In this document: positions 8,942 to 18,433 of the stretch, in pieces
How positions within the stretch are numbered: position 1 is the stretch's first letter
How the letters are laid out: each line of letters opens with the position of its first letter
DNA from: Psychrobacter sp. 4Bb
Lineage (GTDB): Bacteria; Pseudomonadota; Gammaproteobacteria; Pseudomonadales; Moraxellaceae
NCBI RefSeq assembly: GCF_002836735.1
Contig: NZ_PJAS01000072.1
Coordinates: 1-64,000 of the forward strand
Length of the DNA stretch: 64,000 nucleotides
Direction: 5' to 3'
Notes under the pieces: model-generated
What the model saw: the letters and a program-made list of their open reading frames with translations, nothing else
Told to the model about the DNA's origin: nothing
Databases searched by the model: none
Translations under genes and position numbers: made by a program

Positions 8942-9640
8942 TTAAATACTTTGAAGTATTGTCTGTAGTTTAGCAGCAGGATCTGAAGCTTGAGTGATCG
9001 AACGACCAATGACTAAATAATCAGAACCGTCTATTAGCGCCTGACTTGGTGTACAGATACGTTTTTGATCATCTGCATTGTCTTCAGCTAAGCGAATACC
9101 AGGCGTTACCAGTTTGAAGTCTTGACCACATAATGCTTTGAGTGCCTTTGCTTCTTGAGCCGAGCAAACTACCCCATCAAGACCAGCTTGCTTGGTCAAT
9201 TGTGCTAATCGGCTTACTTGGGTATCTAAGCTATCAGTGATGCCTGTTTGCATCAACGCTTCACTATCCATAGAGGTCAATACGGTAACTGCGATGAGCA
9301 AGGTATCAAGATCTCTATCTAGCAAACGCTGTTTTGCCAACGACATGGCCTCTAACCCTGCGCTAGCATGGACATTCACCATCCATACACCAAGCTCAGC
9401 GGCCGCTAACACTGCTTGAGCAGTGGTATTCGGAATGTCATGAAATTTTAAGTCTAAGAACACTTCAAAATCACGTTGATGCAGTGCCTTGATGATATCA
9501 GGGCCACAACGCGTAAACAGCTCTTTACCGACTTTTAATCGGCATTGAGATGGATCTAACTGGTCAGCTAACGCTAGAGACGCCTCTACCGTCATATTGT
9601 CTAGAGCGACGACAACTGGAGAGTTAATTACATTATTCAT
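8942..9640 (-). CDS. pyrF: Orotidine 5'-phosphate decarboxylase
   Basis: PyrF carries out the last step of UMP synthesis, decarboxylating OMP. The 232-residue protein has the catalytic Asp-Lys-x-x-Asp array in [12 protein letters not shown] (D63, K65, D68), an early VALD strand, the KVGKE block around residue 38, and the phosphate-binding TPGIR and VIGRSIT motifs near the C-terminus. Length is normal for the bacterial monodomain enzyme. It lies downstream of lapA with 92 bases between, and is closed by its own terminator. In enterobacteria lapB lies between lapA and pyrF; here it does not. Confidence 0.97.
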   Translation of the reverse strand: MNNVINSPVVVALDNMTVEASLALADQLDPSQCRLKVGKELFTRCGPDIIKALHQRDFEVFLDLKFHDIPNTTAQAVLAAAELGVWMVNVHASAGLEAMSLAKQRLLDRDLDTLLIAVTVLTSMDSEALMQTGITDSLDTQVSRLAQLTKQAGLDGVVCSAQEAKALKALCGQDFKLVTPGIRLAEDNADDQKRICTPSQALIDGSDYLVIGRSITQASDPAAKLQTILQSI

Positions 9641-9732
9641 GGTTTTACCATATATTTTGAAGTTATCAAAGTATTGTATTTGAGGTCAGTACTGCGATCG
9701 TTAAGCTATCACCTAGCAGATCACCTAACAAC

Positions 9733-10140
9733 TTAATCTCGTCTACGCTTAGACAGAGTAGAGCCTTCAGTTAGGCTAGTTGCGTCACTACTTTGTACAT
9801 TGGCAGCAGAAGCACCATAAACAGCTTCATCTACTGTTGGCGCGCTTGCTTGACGATCGATGACTGTATTAGCTTGAGTCAATTGCTCTTGCAGGTTTGC
9901 ATTTGCTTTTTGCAGGCGTGAGATTTCCCACTTATTCTGTAGTACACGAAAGATAAGCAATGCCAGTAAAATACCAATAACAATACCTAGCATCAAACAC
10001 AAAATAAGTAGCAACCCTAGGTTCATCGTAGGTGCTTGCGAAAACAGTAGGTTGACTCCGACCTCAGTATTATTTGCCAATACCAAACCAAGTGAATAGG
10101 CAAAGCTCAAGAATAGCAATACAAATAGTAAAAAGCGCAT
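9733..10140 (-). CDS. lapA: LapA domain inner-membrane protein
   Basis: A 135-residue protein of the LapA (DUF1049) family, linked to control of LPS synthesis through LapB and the FtsH protease in E. coli. Two hydrophobic segments are clear, about residues 3-21 and 40-65, joined by the short periplasmic N-N-T-E-V loop typical of the family. A cytoplasmic coiled coil follows (KANANLQEQLTQ) and then a Ser/Thr/Ala-rich tail ending in KRRRD. Its place between ihfB and pyrF matches the enterobacterial locus apart from the missing lapB. The gap to ihfB is 62 bases, so co-transcription is likely. Confidence 0.88.
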   Translation of the reverse strand: MRFLLFVLLFLSFAYSLGLVLANNTEVGVNLLFSQAPTMNLGLLLILCLMLGIVIGILLALLIFRVLQNKWEISRLQKANANLQEQLTQANTVIDRQASAPTVDEAVYGASAANVQSSDATSLTEGSTLSKRRRD

Positions 10141-10202
10141 GAGACAGTTACCTCAGTTTGGAATGATAAATTTTGACGGTTAGATAGCCAGTGCTGGTTT
10201 AA

Positions 10203-10508
10203 TTAACCGTTTGCTACCGTATCGTTTACTGCTTCGCGTAAGGCCTTGCCTGGCTTAAAATGTGGAATCGCTTTAGCCGGTACAGGTACGCTTTCACCTG
10301 TCTTAGGATTGCGTCCCATACGGGCACGGCGATGATGTAGACAAAAACTACCGAATCCGCGAACTTCGACTCGGCCATCATTGGCTAAAGTATGGGTCAT
10401 CAAGTTTAAGATTTCACGCACTGCGTCATCAACCACGGTGTCTGCCATGTTGTCACAGTTTGCACTCAAATTACTAATAAATTCGGATTTGTTAATCGCT
10501 TGCTGCAT
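10203..10508 (-). CDS. ihfB: Integration host factor subunit beta
   Basis: IHF-beta pairs with IHF-alpha to bend DNA sharply in recombination, replication and transcription control. The 101-residue protein has the HU/IHF fold: an N-terminal helical dimerisation part, then VEVRGFGSF and the DNA-contacting arm RARMGRNPKTGE with the intercalating Pro, then PHFKPGKALRE. The RGFGSF and HHRRAR segments favour IHF-beta over HU. It follows rpsA as in most Gammaproteobacteria, but a strong terminator after rpsA implies it has its own promoter. Its partner ihfA is not in this window. Confidence 0.96.
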   Translation of the reverse strand: MQQAINKSEFISNLSANCDNMADTVVDDAVREILNLMTHTLANDGRVEVRGFGSFCLHHRRARMGRNPKTGESVPVPAKAIPHFKPGKALREAVNDTVANG

Positions 10509-10774
10509 TATTACGCTTGCCTTGTTGATTGATGGATAAGCTGATGATAAGTCAACGCTTCATAGTACGTAAATGCGTTTAGATAATTGAACTATAAAGA
10601 CTGAATCTTTGAAACCTAGGATTCAGAATCACATTGTGACTACAAAAAGCTTATAACTATCATCTCGTTACTCAATGGTGCAAATGATAGCGGATATTAG
10701 CGTAAATGGGAATAAGAGTTTGCCCATTTGGCTAAAAACCTCTATTACTAACTGTGTTAATAAAATCTAATCAT
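10509..10774. other. Upstream region of ihfB
   Basis: No gene is visible between ihfB and the rpsA terminator. CTGAATC (10601-10607) and GATTCAG (10620-10626) form a 7-bp inverted repeat. No convincing -35/-10 pair could be fixed, though an ihfB promoter is expected here. Confidence 0.4.
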
Positions 10775-10804
10775 AAAAAAAAAGCGACCGAAGTCGCTTT
10801 TTTT
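10775..10804. terminator. Terminator of rpsA, bidirectional
   Basis: GCGAC (10784-10788) and GTCGC (10793-10797) pair around CGAA, extended by seven A-T pairs on each side. A long A-tract on the left gives the U-tract for the minus-strand rpsA transcript. Confidence 0.92.
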
Positions 10805-10833
10805 ATATTACTTTTATATCAATAGTTTGCAGC

Positions 10834-12522
10834 TTACTGCATTTGCTCTTTGATCAAATCACCAATAGTTTTTGGCTGTGCATCAGAACCTGGAGCAGCA
10901 GTAGTGTTCGTGCTACCAAGATCTTTAATCGCTTGACGCTCTTCAGCTTCGTCTTTCGCTTTGATAGACAAGTTGATGTTGCGTGTTTTACGATCAACAC
11001 TGATGATTTTCGCTTCAACGTCATCACCAACAGTCAGATGCTTAGTTGCATCTTCAACGCGGTCACGTTGGATTTCAGAAGCACGTAGATAAGCTTCAAC
11101 TTCGTCAGCAAGTTCGATAGTAGCGCCTTTAGCGTCTACTTCTTTTACTTTACCATTAACGATAGCACCACGGTCATTGTTGACTAGGTATTCGTTGAAT
11201 GGATCAGAGCTTAACTGCTTCACGCCTAGGCTGATACGGTTAGCTTCTGCATCTACAGACAATACCATTGCTTCAACGGTGTCGCCTTTGTTGTAGTTAC
11301 GAATAGCATCTTCGCCAGTTTCGTTCCAAGAGATATCAGATAGATGAACAAGACCATCAATACCACCGTCTAGACCGATAAAGATACCGAAGTCAGTGAT
11401 TGATTTGATAGTACCAGTGATTTTATCACCGCGCTCATGTTTCTTATCAAACTCATCCCATGGGTTAGCTAGAGTTTGTTTGATACCTAGGCTGATACGA
11501 CGACGTTCTTCATCGATATCAAGAATCATTACTTCAACTTCATCGCCCACTTGAACCACTTTAGATGGGTGGATGTTTTTGTTGGTATGATCCATTTCTG
11601 ATACGTGTACTAGACCTTCAATACCTTCAGAAATCTCAGCGAAACAACCATAGTCAGTCAAGTTGGTTACGCGAGCTTTTACAACACTACCTACTGGGTA
11701 AGTGCCGCCAACGTTATCCCAAGGATCAGTACCAAGTTGTTTTAGACCTAGGCTAACGCGGTTGCGTTCACGGTCAAACTTCAATACTTTAACTTTTAGG
11801 TCTTGGCCAACTTCAACAACTTCAGATGGGTGCTTGATACGGCGCCATGCCATGTCAGTGATGTGCAATAGACCATCGATACCACCTAGATCAACGAACG
11901 CGCCGTAATCAGTAAGGTTCTTAACGATACCTTCGATCTCGATGCCTTCTTCAAGCTTGTTCAATAGCTCTTCGCGCTCAGCTGAGTTTTCAGCTTCCAT
12001 AACTGCACGACGGCTAACAACAACGTTGTTGCGTTTCTGGTCAAGTTTGATGACTTTGAATTCTAGCTCTTTGCCTTCAAGATGCGTTGTATCACGGATA
12101 GGACGTACATCTACCAATGAACCTGGTAAGAACGCGCGTACTGAACCGATATCTACAGTGAAACCGCCTTTAACTTTGCTTGAGATAATACCTTTAACGA
12201 TTTCATCGTTATCAGCGATTTTTTCAAGGAAGTTCCAAGTTTCAACACGTTTAGCTTTCTCACGTGACAGCAAGGTTTGACCCATGCCGTTATCAACCGC
12301 TTCAACTACGACATCAACGCTATCGCCAACTTCAACTTCAAGTTCGCCTTCTTCGCTTAAAAACTCTTCACGAGCGACGATACCTTCAGATTTAAGACCA
12401 GTATCTACTGTGATCCAATCGCTATCGATGGCCACAACAGCACCTGTAATAACCGAGCCACGCTCGATATCTAGGCCCTGCTCTTCAATGCTCGCTTCAA
12501 ATAGTTCAGCAAATGATTCCAT
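10834..12522 (-). CDS. rpsA: 30S ribosomal protein S1
   Basis: S1 binds mRNA leaders and unfolds them on the 30S subunit. The 562-residue protein consists of six S1/OB-fold repeats: two divergent N-terminal copies that bind the ribosome, then four RNA-binding repeats recognisable by recurring phrases such as [22 protein letters not shown] and [12 protein letters not shown], each ending in a R-I/V-S-L-G-x-K-Q block. The acidic N-terminus and repeat count match E. coli S1. An AAAGG sequence precedes the ATG. Its 307-base leader region contains an 11-bp inverted repeat that could serve autoregulation. It lies between cmk and ihfB, the usual order. Confidence 0.98.
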   Translation of the reverse strand: MESFAELFEASIEEQGLDIERGSVITGAVVAIDSDWITVDTGLKSEGIVAREEFLSEEGELEVEVGDSVDVVVEAVDNGMGQTLLSREKAKRVETWNFLEKIADNDEIVKGIISSKVKGGFTVDIGSVRAFLPGSLVDVRPIRDTTHLEGKELEFKVIKLDQKRNNVVVSRRAVMEAENSAEREELLNKLEEGIEIEGIVKNLTDYGAFVDLGGIDGLLHITDMAWRRIKHPSEVVEVGQDLKVKVLKFDRERNRVSLGLKQLGTDPWDNVGGTYPVGSVVKARVTNLTDYGCFAEISEGIEGLVHVSEMDHTNKNIHPSKVVQVGDEVEVMILDIDEERRRISLGIKQTLANPWDEFDKKHERGDKITGTIKSITDFGIFIGLDGGIDGLVHLSDISWNETGEDAIRNYNKGDTVEAMVLSVDAEANRISLGVKQLSSDPFNEYLVNNDRGAIVNGKVKEVDAKGATIELADEVEAYLRASEIQRDRVEDATKHLTVGDDVEAKIISVDRKTRNINLSIKAKDEAEERQAIKDLGSTNTTAAPGSDAQPKTIGDLIKEQMQ

Positions 12523-12574
12523 TATGTCTACCTTTGTATAGCCGTATCCTGTCCAGCACAGTACGGATCAAATT

Positions 12575-12622
12575 TATGATTGTATAGAACGAAATACTGG
12601 TTTTATATCCCATACAATCATA
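12575..12622 (-). promoter_or_regulatory. 11-bp inverted repeat in rpsA leader
   Basis: Bases 12575-12585 and 12612-12622 are exact reverse complements around 26 bases, placing a stem about 50-100 nt upstream of the rpsA start. There is no T-tract. E. coli rpsA has a structured leader used for translational feedback; a counterpart here is inferred. The rest of the gap to cmk shows nothing else. Confidence 0.5.
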
Positions 12623-12829
12623 TAAAAAAACGTTTGTTGATAGTGAGCTCATCGTAATTAAAACTGACTAACAACAACTGTCTTATATCGACTGCAATAC
12701 CCTAAACAAAATAGGTTTTTCTTACCGCTTTAATAAAATTTAACTTAACCGTATTATTTTATACTAAAACAATGATTAATAGGAAACTTTTTAGTACTTA
12801 ATATGTTGTTTTTACTAGCTATTAAATGA

Positions 12830-13597
12830 CTAGCTAGTAAAAAACATACCTTTATCTTGGCAATGCTTTTTGACCTGCTCATATACTGCATCAGCATTCA
12901 ATGCTGAGCTATCAAGTAATAATGCATCTGCCGCAGGCTTCGATGGCGCTGTACTGCGATTTTCATCACGATCATCACGCTCTTTTATCGTCGCTAAAAT
13001 CGCCTCAAAATCTGCTGTGTGACCAGCGTTCAACAACTGAGTCACACGGCGCTCTGCACGTGCTTCAGCACTGGCCGTCAAAAACACCTTAACATCAGCA
13101 TCTGGGAAAACAACCGTACCCATATCGCGACCATCAGCTACTAAACCTGAACGAGTGGCCATATCTTGTTGTAGCTTGAGCAATGCTTGACGGACCTGTG
13201 GAAAGACAGCTATCTGTGATGCATAGCCTCCAACCGTTTCATTGCGTACTTGCTCACCTACTGCTTGCCCATTAACAATGATGTCTACACGCCCTGAGTC
13301 ATTGTTCGGTACAAACGCTATCTCCAAGCTCTCAGTCAATGCTAATACAGCATCTTCGTCAATTGGTTGGCTGGCATCTGCGCTGATTAAACCCGCTTCA
13401 AAGGCTTTTAGCCCAACAATTCTATAAAGCGCACCAGAGTCTAACAACTGATAACCCAGTACTTGTGCCAGACGCCATGTGACAGTGCCTTTACCAGCGC
13501 CACTAGGACCATCGATACAAATAACAGGATAGCGCACTGATAAGGTATGGCTATTCTCTGTATTGAGTAAAACATTATCAGGTGTAGAACTAGTCAT
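12830..13597 (-). CDS. cmk: Cytidylate kinase
   Basis: Cmk phosphorylates CMP and dCMP with ATP. The 255-residue protein has the P-loop DGPSGAGKGT (about residues 29-38), the LLDSGALYR substrate motif, the DGRDMGTVVFPDAD block and the arginine-rich ERDDRDENR lid, all diagnostic for bacterial Cmk. The first 22 residues are an extra polar leader before the first beta strand, so the N-terminus is longer than in E. coli. It lies upstream of rpsA in the same direction, the usual order, with 307 bases between them. Confidence 0.96.
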   Translation of the reverse strand: MTSSTPDNVLLNTENSHTLSVRYPVICIDGPSGAGKGTVTWRLAQVLGYQLLDSGALYRIVGLKAFEAGLISADASQPIDEDAVLALTESLEIAFVPNNDSGRVDIIVNGQAVGEQVRNETVGGYASQIAVFPQVRQALLKLQQDMATRSGLVADGRDMGTVVFPDADVKVFLTASAEARAERRVTQLLNAGHTADFEAILATIKERDDRDENRSTAPSKPAADALLLDSSALNADAVYEQVKKHCQDKGMFFTS

Positions 13598-13786
13598 AAT
13601 ACTTACTCAATAATATGCGTTACTTATATCGCTTATCGTATGTTATTAATAAAACGATATTTATTCGTATGTTAAGTCTTTAATAGACTATTAACATGGG
13701 TGCTATCAAATAGGGCAATATTATAGCAAAAAATCATCGTGACCACTAGCACCAAGACTGATATCTTGTTTATTAGTATTTTGAGT

Positions 13787-14338
13787 TTACATAGTGGCCT
13801 TATTCTTTTTTGCCGCTTGCCTACGCTCACGAAAAAACGTCTTGAGTATTTGACTGCTATGCTCGCTGCATAACCCACTATAGGCTTGAACACTGTGATT
13901 ATAGAAAGGTTGTAATGATAAGTCCATTTGACTACCAACCATTCCAGCACGCGGTTCACTCGCTGCGTACACCAACTTGTTTACACGCGCATGGATTAAT
14001 GCACCGATACACATCGTACAAGGCTCTAGAGTGACATATAAAGTAGTCTGTAGCGGCAATCGATAGTTTTCTAAACGCGTACAGGCTTCTCTTAATGCAA
14101 CTATCTCTGCGTGAGCAGTAGCATCATGGCTACTAATAGGTTGATTAAACCCTTGGCCAATAACTTGCTGCTCATGTACCAATACCGCACCTACCGGCAC
14201 CTCTCCTCGCTCAGCACCTTGTTTAGCAAGTTGGATTGCTTGTTGCATCCATTTAATATCTTCAGCTAACCAAAAGGTGCTGGCCTGAATATTTAAAGAT
14301 TGATACGGCACTAAGCTTATATTCTGTATATTTTGCAT
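13787..14338 (-). CDS. tadA: tRNA-specific adenosine deaminase TadA
   Basis: TadA converts A34 to inosine in the anticodon of tRNA-Arg(ACG), allowing decoding of CGC and CGA. The 183-residue protein shows the zinc-deaminase motifs HAE (H76-E78) and PCTMC (P106, C107, C110), the substrate-facing GEVPVGAVLV and a C-terminal FFRERRQ helix that contacts tRNA. About 25 residues precede the conserved core. The start codon abuts the ung stop codon, so the two are translated from one message. The basic KKNK tail is typical. Confidence 0.95.
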   Translation of the reverse strand: MQNIQNISLVPYQSLNIQASTFWLAEDIKWMQQAIQLAKQGAERGEVPVGAVLVHEQQVIGQGFNQPISSHDATAHAEIVALREACTRLENYRLPLQTTLYVTLEPCTMCIGALIHARVNKLVYAASEPRAGMVGSQMDLSLQPFYNHSVQAYSGLCSEHSSQILKTFFRERRQAAKKNKATM

Positions 14339-15076
14339 TTATTGTGGTAATTGCCAGTCAATTGGAGTTTGGCCATACTGCACCAAGTAGTCATTTGTTT
14401 TAGAAAAAGGTTTAGTGCCAAAGAAGCCGCCACGATTTGCTGCAAGTGGTGATGGATGTACCGCTGTCAGAATCAAATGCTTATCCGTATCGATATACTT
14501 GCCTTTCTTCTGGGCTTTACTACCCCATAGAATAAACACGGTATGCTTTGTCTGTTCATTGACGGCATCGATGACGGCATCAGTAAACTGCTCCCAACCT
14601 TTATTCTGATGACTGTTTGGCTCGCCTTCTCGGACAGTTAGTGAGCTATTAAGCAGTAGAACGCCTTGCTGTGCCCAGTATGTCAAATCGCCATGCGCTG
14701 AAGGCCGAATGCCAATGTCATCTGCCATTTCTTTGAGCAAATTATTTAACGATGGTGGCTTTGGAATGACTTTAGGAACAGAAAATGATAACCCCATAGC
14801 CTGACCTGGACGATGATAAGGATCTTGGCCCAAGATTACCACTTTAACTTGTGACAAAGGCGTGAGGTTCAGCGCATTGAACATTAATGGTGCAGGCGGA
14901 TAGATACTGTCGTCTGACTGATAGGCTTCCTTTAAAAATGCGCGTAGATTGTCCATATTTTCAGACGTTAATTCATCTGCTAATGCCATTTTCCAATCTT
15001 CTGGTAAACGGACATTGTCTAAAATCGCTTGTTTTTGTTCTGGAGTCTTGGTCGTCGGTTCATCAAACAGTTCCAT
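14339..15076 (-). CDS. ung: Uracil-DNA glycosylase
   Basis: Ung removes uracil from DNA, the first step of base-excision repair of deaminated cytosine. The 245-residue family-1 enzyme has the water-activating motif GQDPYHRPGQA (D85), the uracil-binding LLLNSSLTV strand, and the catalytic-His/leucine-loop motif HPSPLAANRGGF near residue 208. Length is normal, with a short extra N-terminus. It is directly followed by tadA without a gap. The gap upstream contains the clpA terminator, so ung-tadA is its own unit. Confidence 0.97.
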   Translation of the reverse strand: MELFDEPTTKTPEQKQAILDNVRLPEDWKMALADELTSENMDNLRAFLKEAYQSDDSIYPPAPLMFNALNLTPLSQVKVVILGQDPYHRPGQAMGLSFSVPKVIPKPPSLNNLLKEMADDIGIRPSAHGDLTYWAQQGVLLLNSSLTVREGEPNSHQNKGWEQFTDAVIDAVNEQTKHTVFILWGSKAQKKGKYIDTDKHLILTAVHPSPLAANRGGFFGTKPFSKTNDYLVQYGQTPIDWQLPQ

Positions 15077-15197
15077 AGTGTGTCCTTTTTATACTTGTTA
15101 TCTTGTTATAAGTTCCATAGATTTGTTAAAGCCAGCTTACTATAAATAATCATACTAACAAAAAATAGTGTGCACTTTGTTGATGAATTATAGCAAT

Positions 15198-15235
15198 AAA
15201 AAAACGGCTACCGCAGTAATACGGTAGCCGTTTTT
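15198..15235. terminator. Terminator of clpA
   Basis: AAAAACGGCTACCG and its complement form a 14-bp stem around an 8-base loop (15214-15221), with A's before and T's after. It lies just past the clpA stop on the minus strand. Confidence 0.92.
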
Positions 15236-15256
15236 ATGATGTCAATATCAAAAAAC

Positions 15257-17797
15257 TTAGCTGGCTAGAGACTCAGAATCAGGATGCGGTTCATGAGTTT
15301 CAACGACTGTCAGAATAATACGACTATCAGCTGAGCCTTTGTCTGACACCTTATCAGGCTTCATCGTATCATTCTCTTGAGAATCATCGACTTTAGGCTC
15401 TAAAGTCAGATGTACGACACCGCCATTGACCAAATCACCAAACAAAATCATACTTGCCAATGGTTTTTTGATTTCATCTTGAATCAGACGTTGCATCGGA
15501 CGTGCACCCATTAGACGGTCATAGCCCTTATCTGCTAGGTAATCACGTACATCATCATCAATCTCTAATGTCACTTGCTTATCATCAAGCTGTACTTGCA
15601 GCTCAACTAAGAACTTATCGACAACTGATACAACAACTGACGTATCTAGAAGGTTGAACTGAATAATGGCATCTAGGCGATTACGGAACTCTGGCGTAAA
15701 GACACGTTTCAGCGACTCTGTATTATCACGGCTATGGTCTTGTTGAGTAAAGCCCATTGACGAGCGGCTGATACTATCAGCACCAACGTTCGTTGTCATA
15801 ATAACGATGACCTGTTTAAAGATTGCTACACGACCATTGTTATCGGTCAACGTACCATGATCCATGACTTGTAGTAACAAGTTAAAGACATCTGGATGCG
15901 CCTTTTCAATCTCATCAAGCAACAACACACAATGTGGATGCTGATTGATTTTTTCAGTAAGCAAGCCACCTTGATCATAGCCAACATAACCTGGAGGCGC
16001 ACCGATCAAGCGTGATGCCGTGTGCGCTTCCATATACTCTGACATATCAAAGCGTACTAACTCTACACCTAACAGATTGGCTAGCTGACGTGATACTTCT
16101 GTTTTACCCACACCAGTTGGTCCTGCAAACATAAATGAACCGATTGGCTTATCAGGTGCTTTTAATCCTGCACGTGATAGTTTGATAGCATCAGCCAACG
16201 TAGCAATCGCCTCATCTTGACCAAACACCAAGTGCTTAAGGTCTCGATCTAGGTGCTCAAGGATACTCTTGTCATCACTCGATACAGATTTGGGTGGAAT
16301 ACGGGCTAACTTAGCAATAATAGCCTCGATATCAGCAACATCGATTTTCATCGGTGGCTTTTGACCTTTTGACAATTTCACACCATCTGCCGATTTAGCA
16401 CTATCGCTTGCTTTCGCAGTCGCTGCTTCATCCTGCATTTCATTATCTGTATCACCATCGATACCTTCGATATCAGCATCAATCTGCGCATCAAAATCCT
16501 GCTCTAAATCAGCAATGAAACTTTCTTCCGCTTCGATATCATCGACATCAGGCACCACGCCTAAGCGCTTGTACGCACCTGCTTCGTCAATCACGTCAAT
16601 AGCTTTGTCAGGTAAAAAACGCTCATGAATATGCTTGGCTGATAACTGTACCGCTGTAACCAACGCTTCATCCGTATACTCAACATTGTGAAATTCTTCA
16701 TAACGAGGTTTCAGACCGCGCAGGATATCGATGGTATCATCCACACTTGGTTCTTTGACATCGATTTTTTGGAAACGACGTGACAATGCATGGTCTTTTT
16801 CGAATACTTGGCGATACTCAGTAAAGGTTGTTGAACCGATACAACGCAGCTCACCGTTAGCAAGCGCTGGCTTGATAAGGTTCGATACGTCCATATTGCT
16901 ACTCATAGATGAACCAGCACCAATAATCATATGAATTTCATCAATAAAAAGAATAGCATTTGGTTTTTTCTTTAGCGCATCAAGCAACGACTTCATGCGT
17001 TTTTCAAAGTCACCGCGATACTTAGTTCCCGCAATTAGTGAGCCAATATCTAGGCTATAAATCACGCAACCATTAAGGGGCTTTGGTGCTTTGTCGTTAA
17101 TAATTAACCATGCCAAACCTTCAGCAATAGAGGTTTTACCGACACCAGGCTCACCTACTAGCAATGGGTTGTTTTTACGACGGCGGCACAGTACTTGGGC
17201 AGCACGTTCAATTTCAGAAGCACGACCAATCAAAGGATCGGTTTTACCTTCGGCAGCTCGCTGGTTTAGATTGGTCGCAAATTCAACCAATGGATCTTTG
17301 CTGGTCTTTTCAGAGGCACTACGACGCTCAGTACCTGCAGAACCGCGTGATTCAGAAGGCTCTTCTTTATCTTGGCCGTGTGACAAATACTGGGTTAACT
17401 CAAGGCGACTGATGCCCTGTTTTTTAAGCAGGTAGACAGCATAGGTATCATGTTCTGAAAACATAGAGACCAAAATATCAGACCCTTCCACCAAACGACC
17501 ACCACCAATCGACTGCACGTGAAAAATAGCACGCTGCAAAATACGATCAAAGCTTTGAGTCGGCTGCGGTGACTGTTCCGTATCAGCATCGATGGTTGGC
17601 GTGTGTTTATTAATATAAACCTCAAGCTCAGTACGCAACGCCGAGACATTAGCATTACAAGCAGTCAACGTATTGGCAGCATGAGTGTTTTCTAATAAGG
17701 CCAAAAGCAAGTGTTCAACAGTGAGATACTCATGCGATTTTTGGCGCGCAAGCGTCATTGCTAAACGTAGAGAAACTTCAAGATGACGACTTAACAT
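15257..17797 (-). CDS. clpA: ATP-dependent Clp protease ATPase subunit ClpA
   Basis: ClpA is the hexameric AAA+ unfoldase that feeds substrates to ClpP. The 846-residue protein has the N-terminal repeat domain (EYLTVEHLLLALL), AAA domain 1 with GEPGVGKTS near residue 213 and LFIDEIHM, and AAA domain 2 with GPTGVGKTE near 557 and LLLDEIEKAHPD. The ClpP-docking loop reads MGF where E. coli ClpA has IGL (near residue 681). The protein is about 90 residues longer than E. coli ClpA: an acidic insert (about 414-478) lies between the two AAA domains, and there is a polar C-terminal tail after the sensor-2 region. It has its own terminator and lies 636 bases from clpS. Confidence 0.96.
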   Translation of the reverse strand: MLSRHLEVSLRLAMTLARQKSHEYLTVEHLLLALLENTHAANTLTACNANVSALRTELEVYINKHTPTIDADTEQSPQPTQSFDRILQRAIFHVQSIGGGRLVEGSDILVSMFSEHDTYAVYLLKKQGISRLELTQYLSHGQDKEEPSESRGSAGTERRSASEKTSKDPLVEFATNLNQRAAEGKTDPLIGRASEIERAAQVLCRRRKNNPLLVGEPGVGKTSIAEGLAWLIINDKAPKPLNGCVIYSLDIGSLIAGTKYRGDFEKRMKSLLDALKKKPNAILFIDEIHMIIGAGSSMSSNMDVSNLIKPALANGELRCIGSTTFTEYRQVFEKDHALSRRFQKIDVKEPSVDDTIDILRGLKPRYEEFHNVEYTDEALVTAVQLSAKHIHERFLPDKAIDVIDEAGAYKRLGVVPDVDDIEAEESFIADLEQDFDAQIDADIEGIDGDTDNEMQDEAATAKASDSAKSADGVKLSKGQKPPMKIDVADIEAIIAKLARIPPKSVSSDDKSILEHLDRDLKHLVFGQDEAIATLADAIKLSRAGLKAPDKPIGSFMFAGPTGVGKTEVSRQLANLLGVELVRFDMSEYMEAHTASRLIGAPPGYVGYDQGGLLTEKINQHPHCVLLLDEIEKAHPDVFNLLLQVMDHGTLTDNNGRVAIFKQVIVIMTTNVGADSISRSSMGFTQQDHSRDNTESLKRVFTPEFRNRLDAIIQFNLLDTSVVVSVVDKFLVELQVQLDDKQVTLEIDDDVRDYLADKGYDRLMGARPMQRLIQDEIKKPLASMILFGDLVNGGVVHLTLEPKVDDSQENDTMKPDKVSDKGSADSRIILTVVETHEPHPDSESLAS

Positions 17798-18322
17798 AAC
17801 AACTTCCTACGGTTATATCTATCTTTATAATTGATAGTTTTATGAATGAGTTAATAAGTAAATCAGGGCGGTAGATGAATTGTTCAAGGGCTATATTCGT
17901 ATTATTAGAAGTCATGAACAAATGAGGTGAGCGGTAGACTATTGATTAAATACTATAATCTCGCTATCAGCCAACAGTAATCATAACTATCCATGGCCGC
18001 TTTTCTTTATATCAACACGATACTTCAACGGAGTCAATCTATTAACACAGACTAAAATGTATCAAAGCGTGCTACAAGCTAGTAGCGACAACTCTAATAA
18101 CGAATATTAAATGTTGAAAAACTGATTAGATAGAAAGAGAGATTGATATTTTAGAAGCTAGAAATGACAGAGTTTTAGCAAATTCAACGGAGATACTTAG
18201 TCTAAAACTATTGGACAGGCTGTTTAATAGATAGGGTTATTTGCCATAGAAATCAATACTATATGAATAATAAAAATATTTTAAAAGGCAAAGTTCATTT
18301 ATAAGAGGAGTGACTGAAAAGT
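17798..18322. other. Long non-coding gap between clpS and clpA
   Basis: About 525 bases between the clpS terminator and the clpA start hold no ORF with a credible start and ribosome binding site. A stop-free + strand stretch near 18140-18235 has no ATG. It presumably carries the clpA promoter, which I could not place. Confidence 0.5.
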
Positions 18323-18351
18323 CGAAAAAGCTCACTATAAAGGTGAGCTTT
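18323..18351 (-). terminator. Terminator of clpS
   Basis: AAAGCTCAC (18327-18335) and GTGAGCTTT (18343-18351) pair around 7 bases; on the minus strand the stem is followed by TTTTTC. It ends clpS transcription before clpA. Confidence 0.85.
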
Positions 18352-18433
18352 AATATGGATTGCTTAGAAGTAGAGAACAGTAGGTAAAGCTTTGATAGAG
18401 CCATATATCAGTATAAGAAATTAATAAATTGCT

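Noticed and set aside
13672..13959. Open frame of 95 codons on the minus strand overlapping the end of tadA
   Set aside because: It lies mostly inside tadA in another frame, with no ribosome binding site and no family resemblance; tadA motifs decide the frame.
18140..18240. Small + strand coding stretch in the clpS-clpA gap
   Set aside because: About 33 sense codons before a stop, but no ATG/GTG with a ribosome binding site and no recognisable family.
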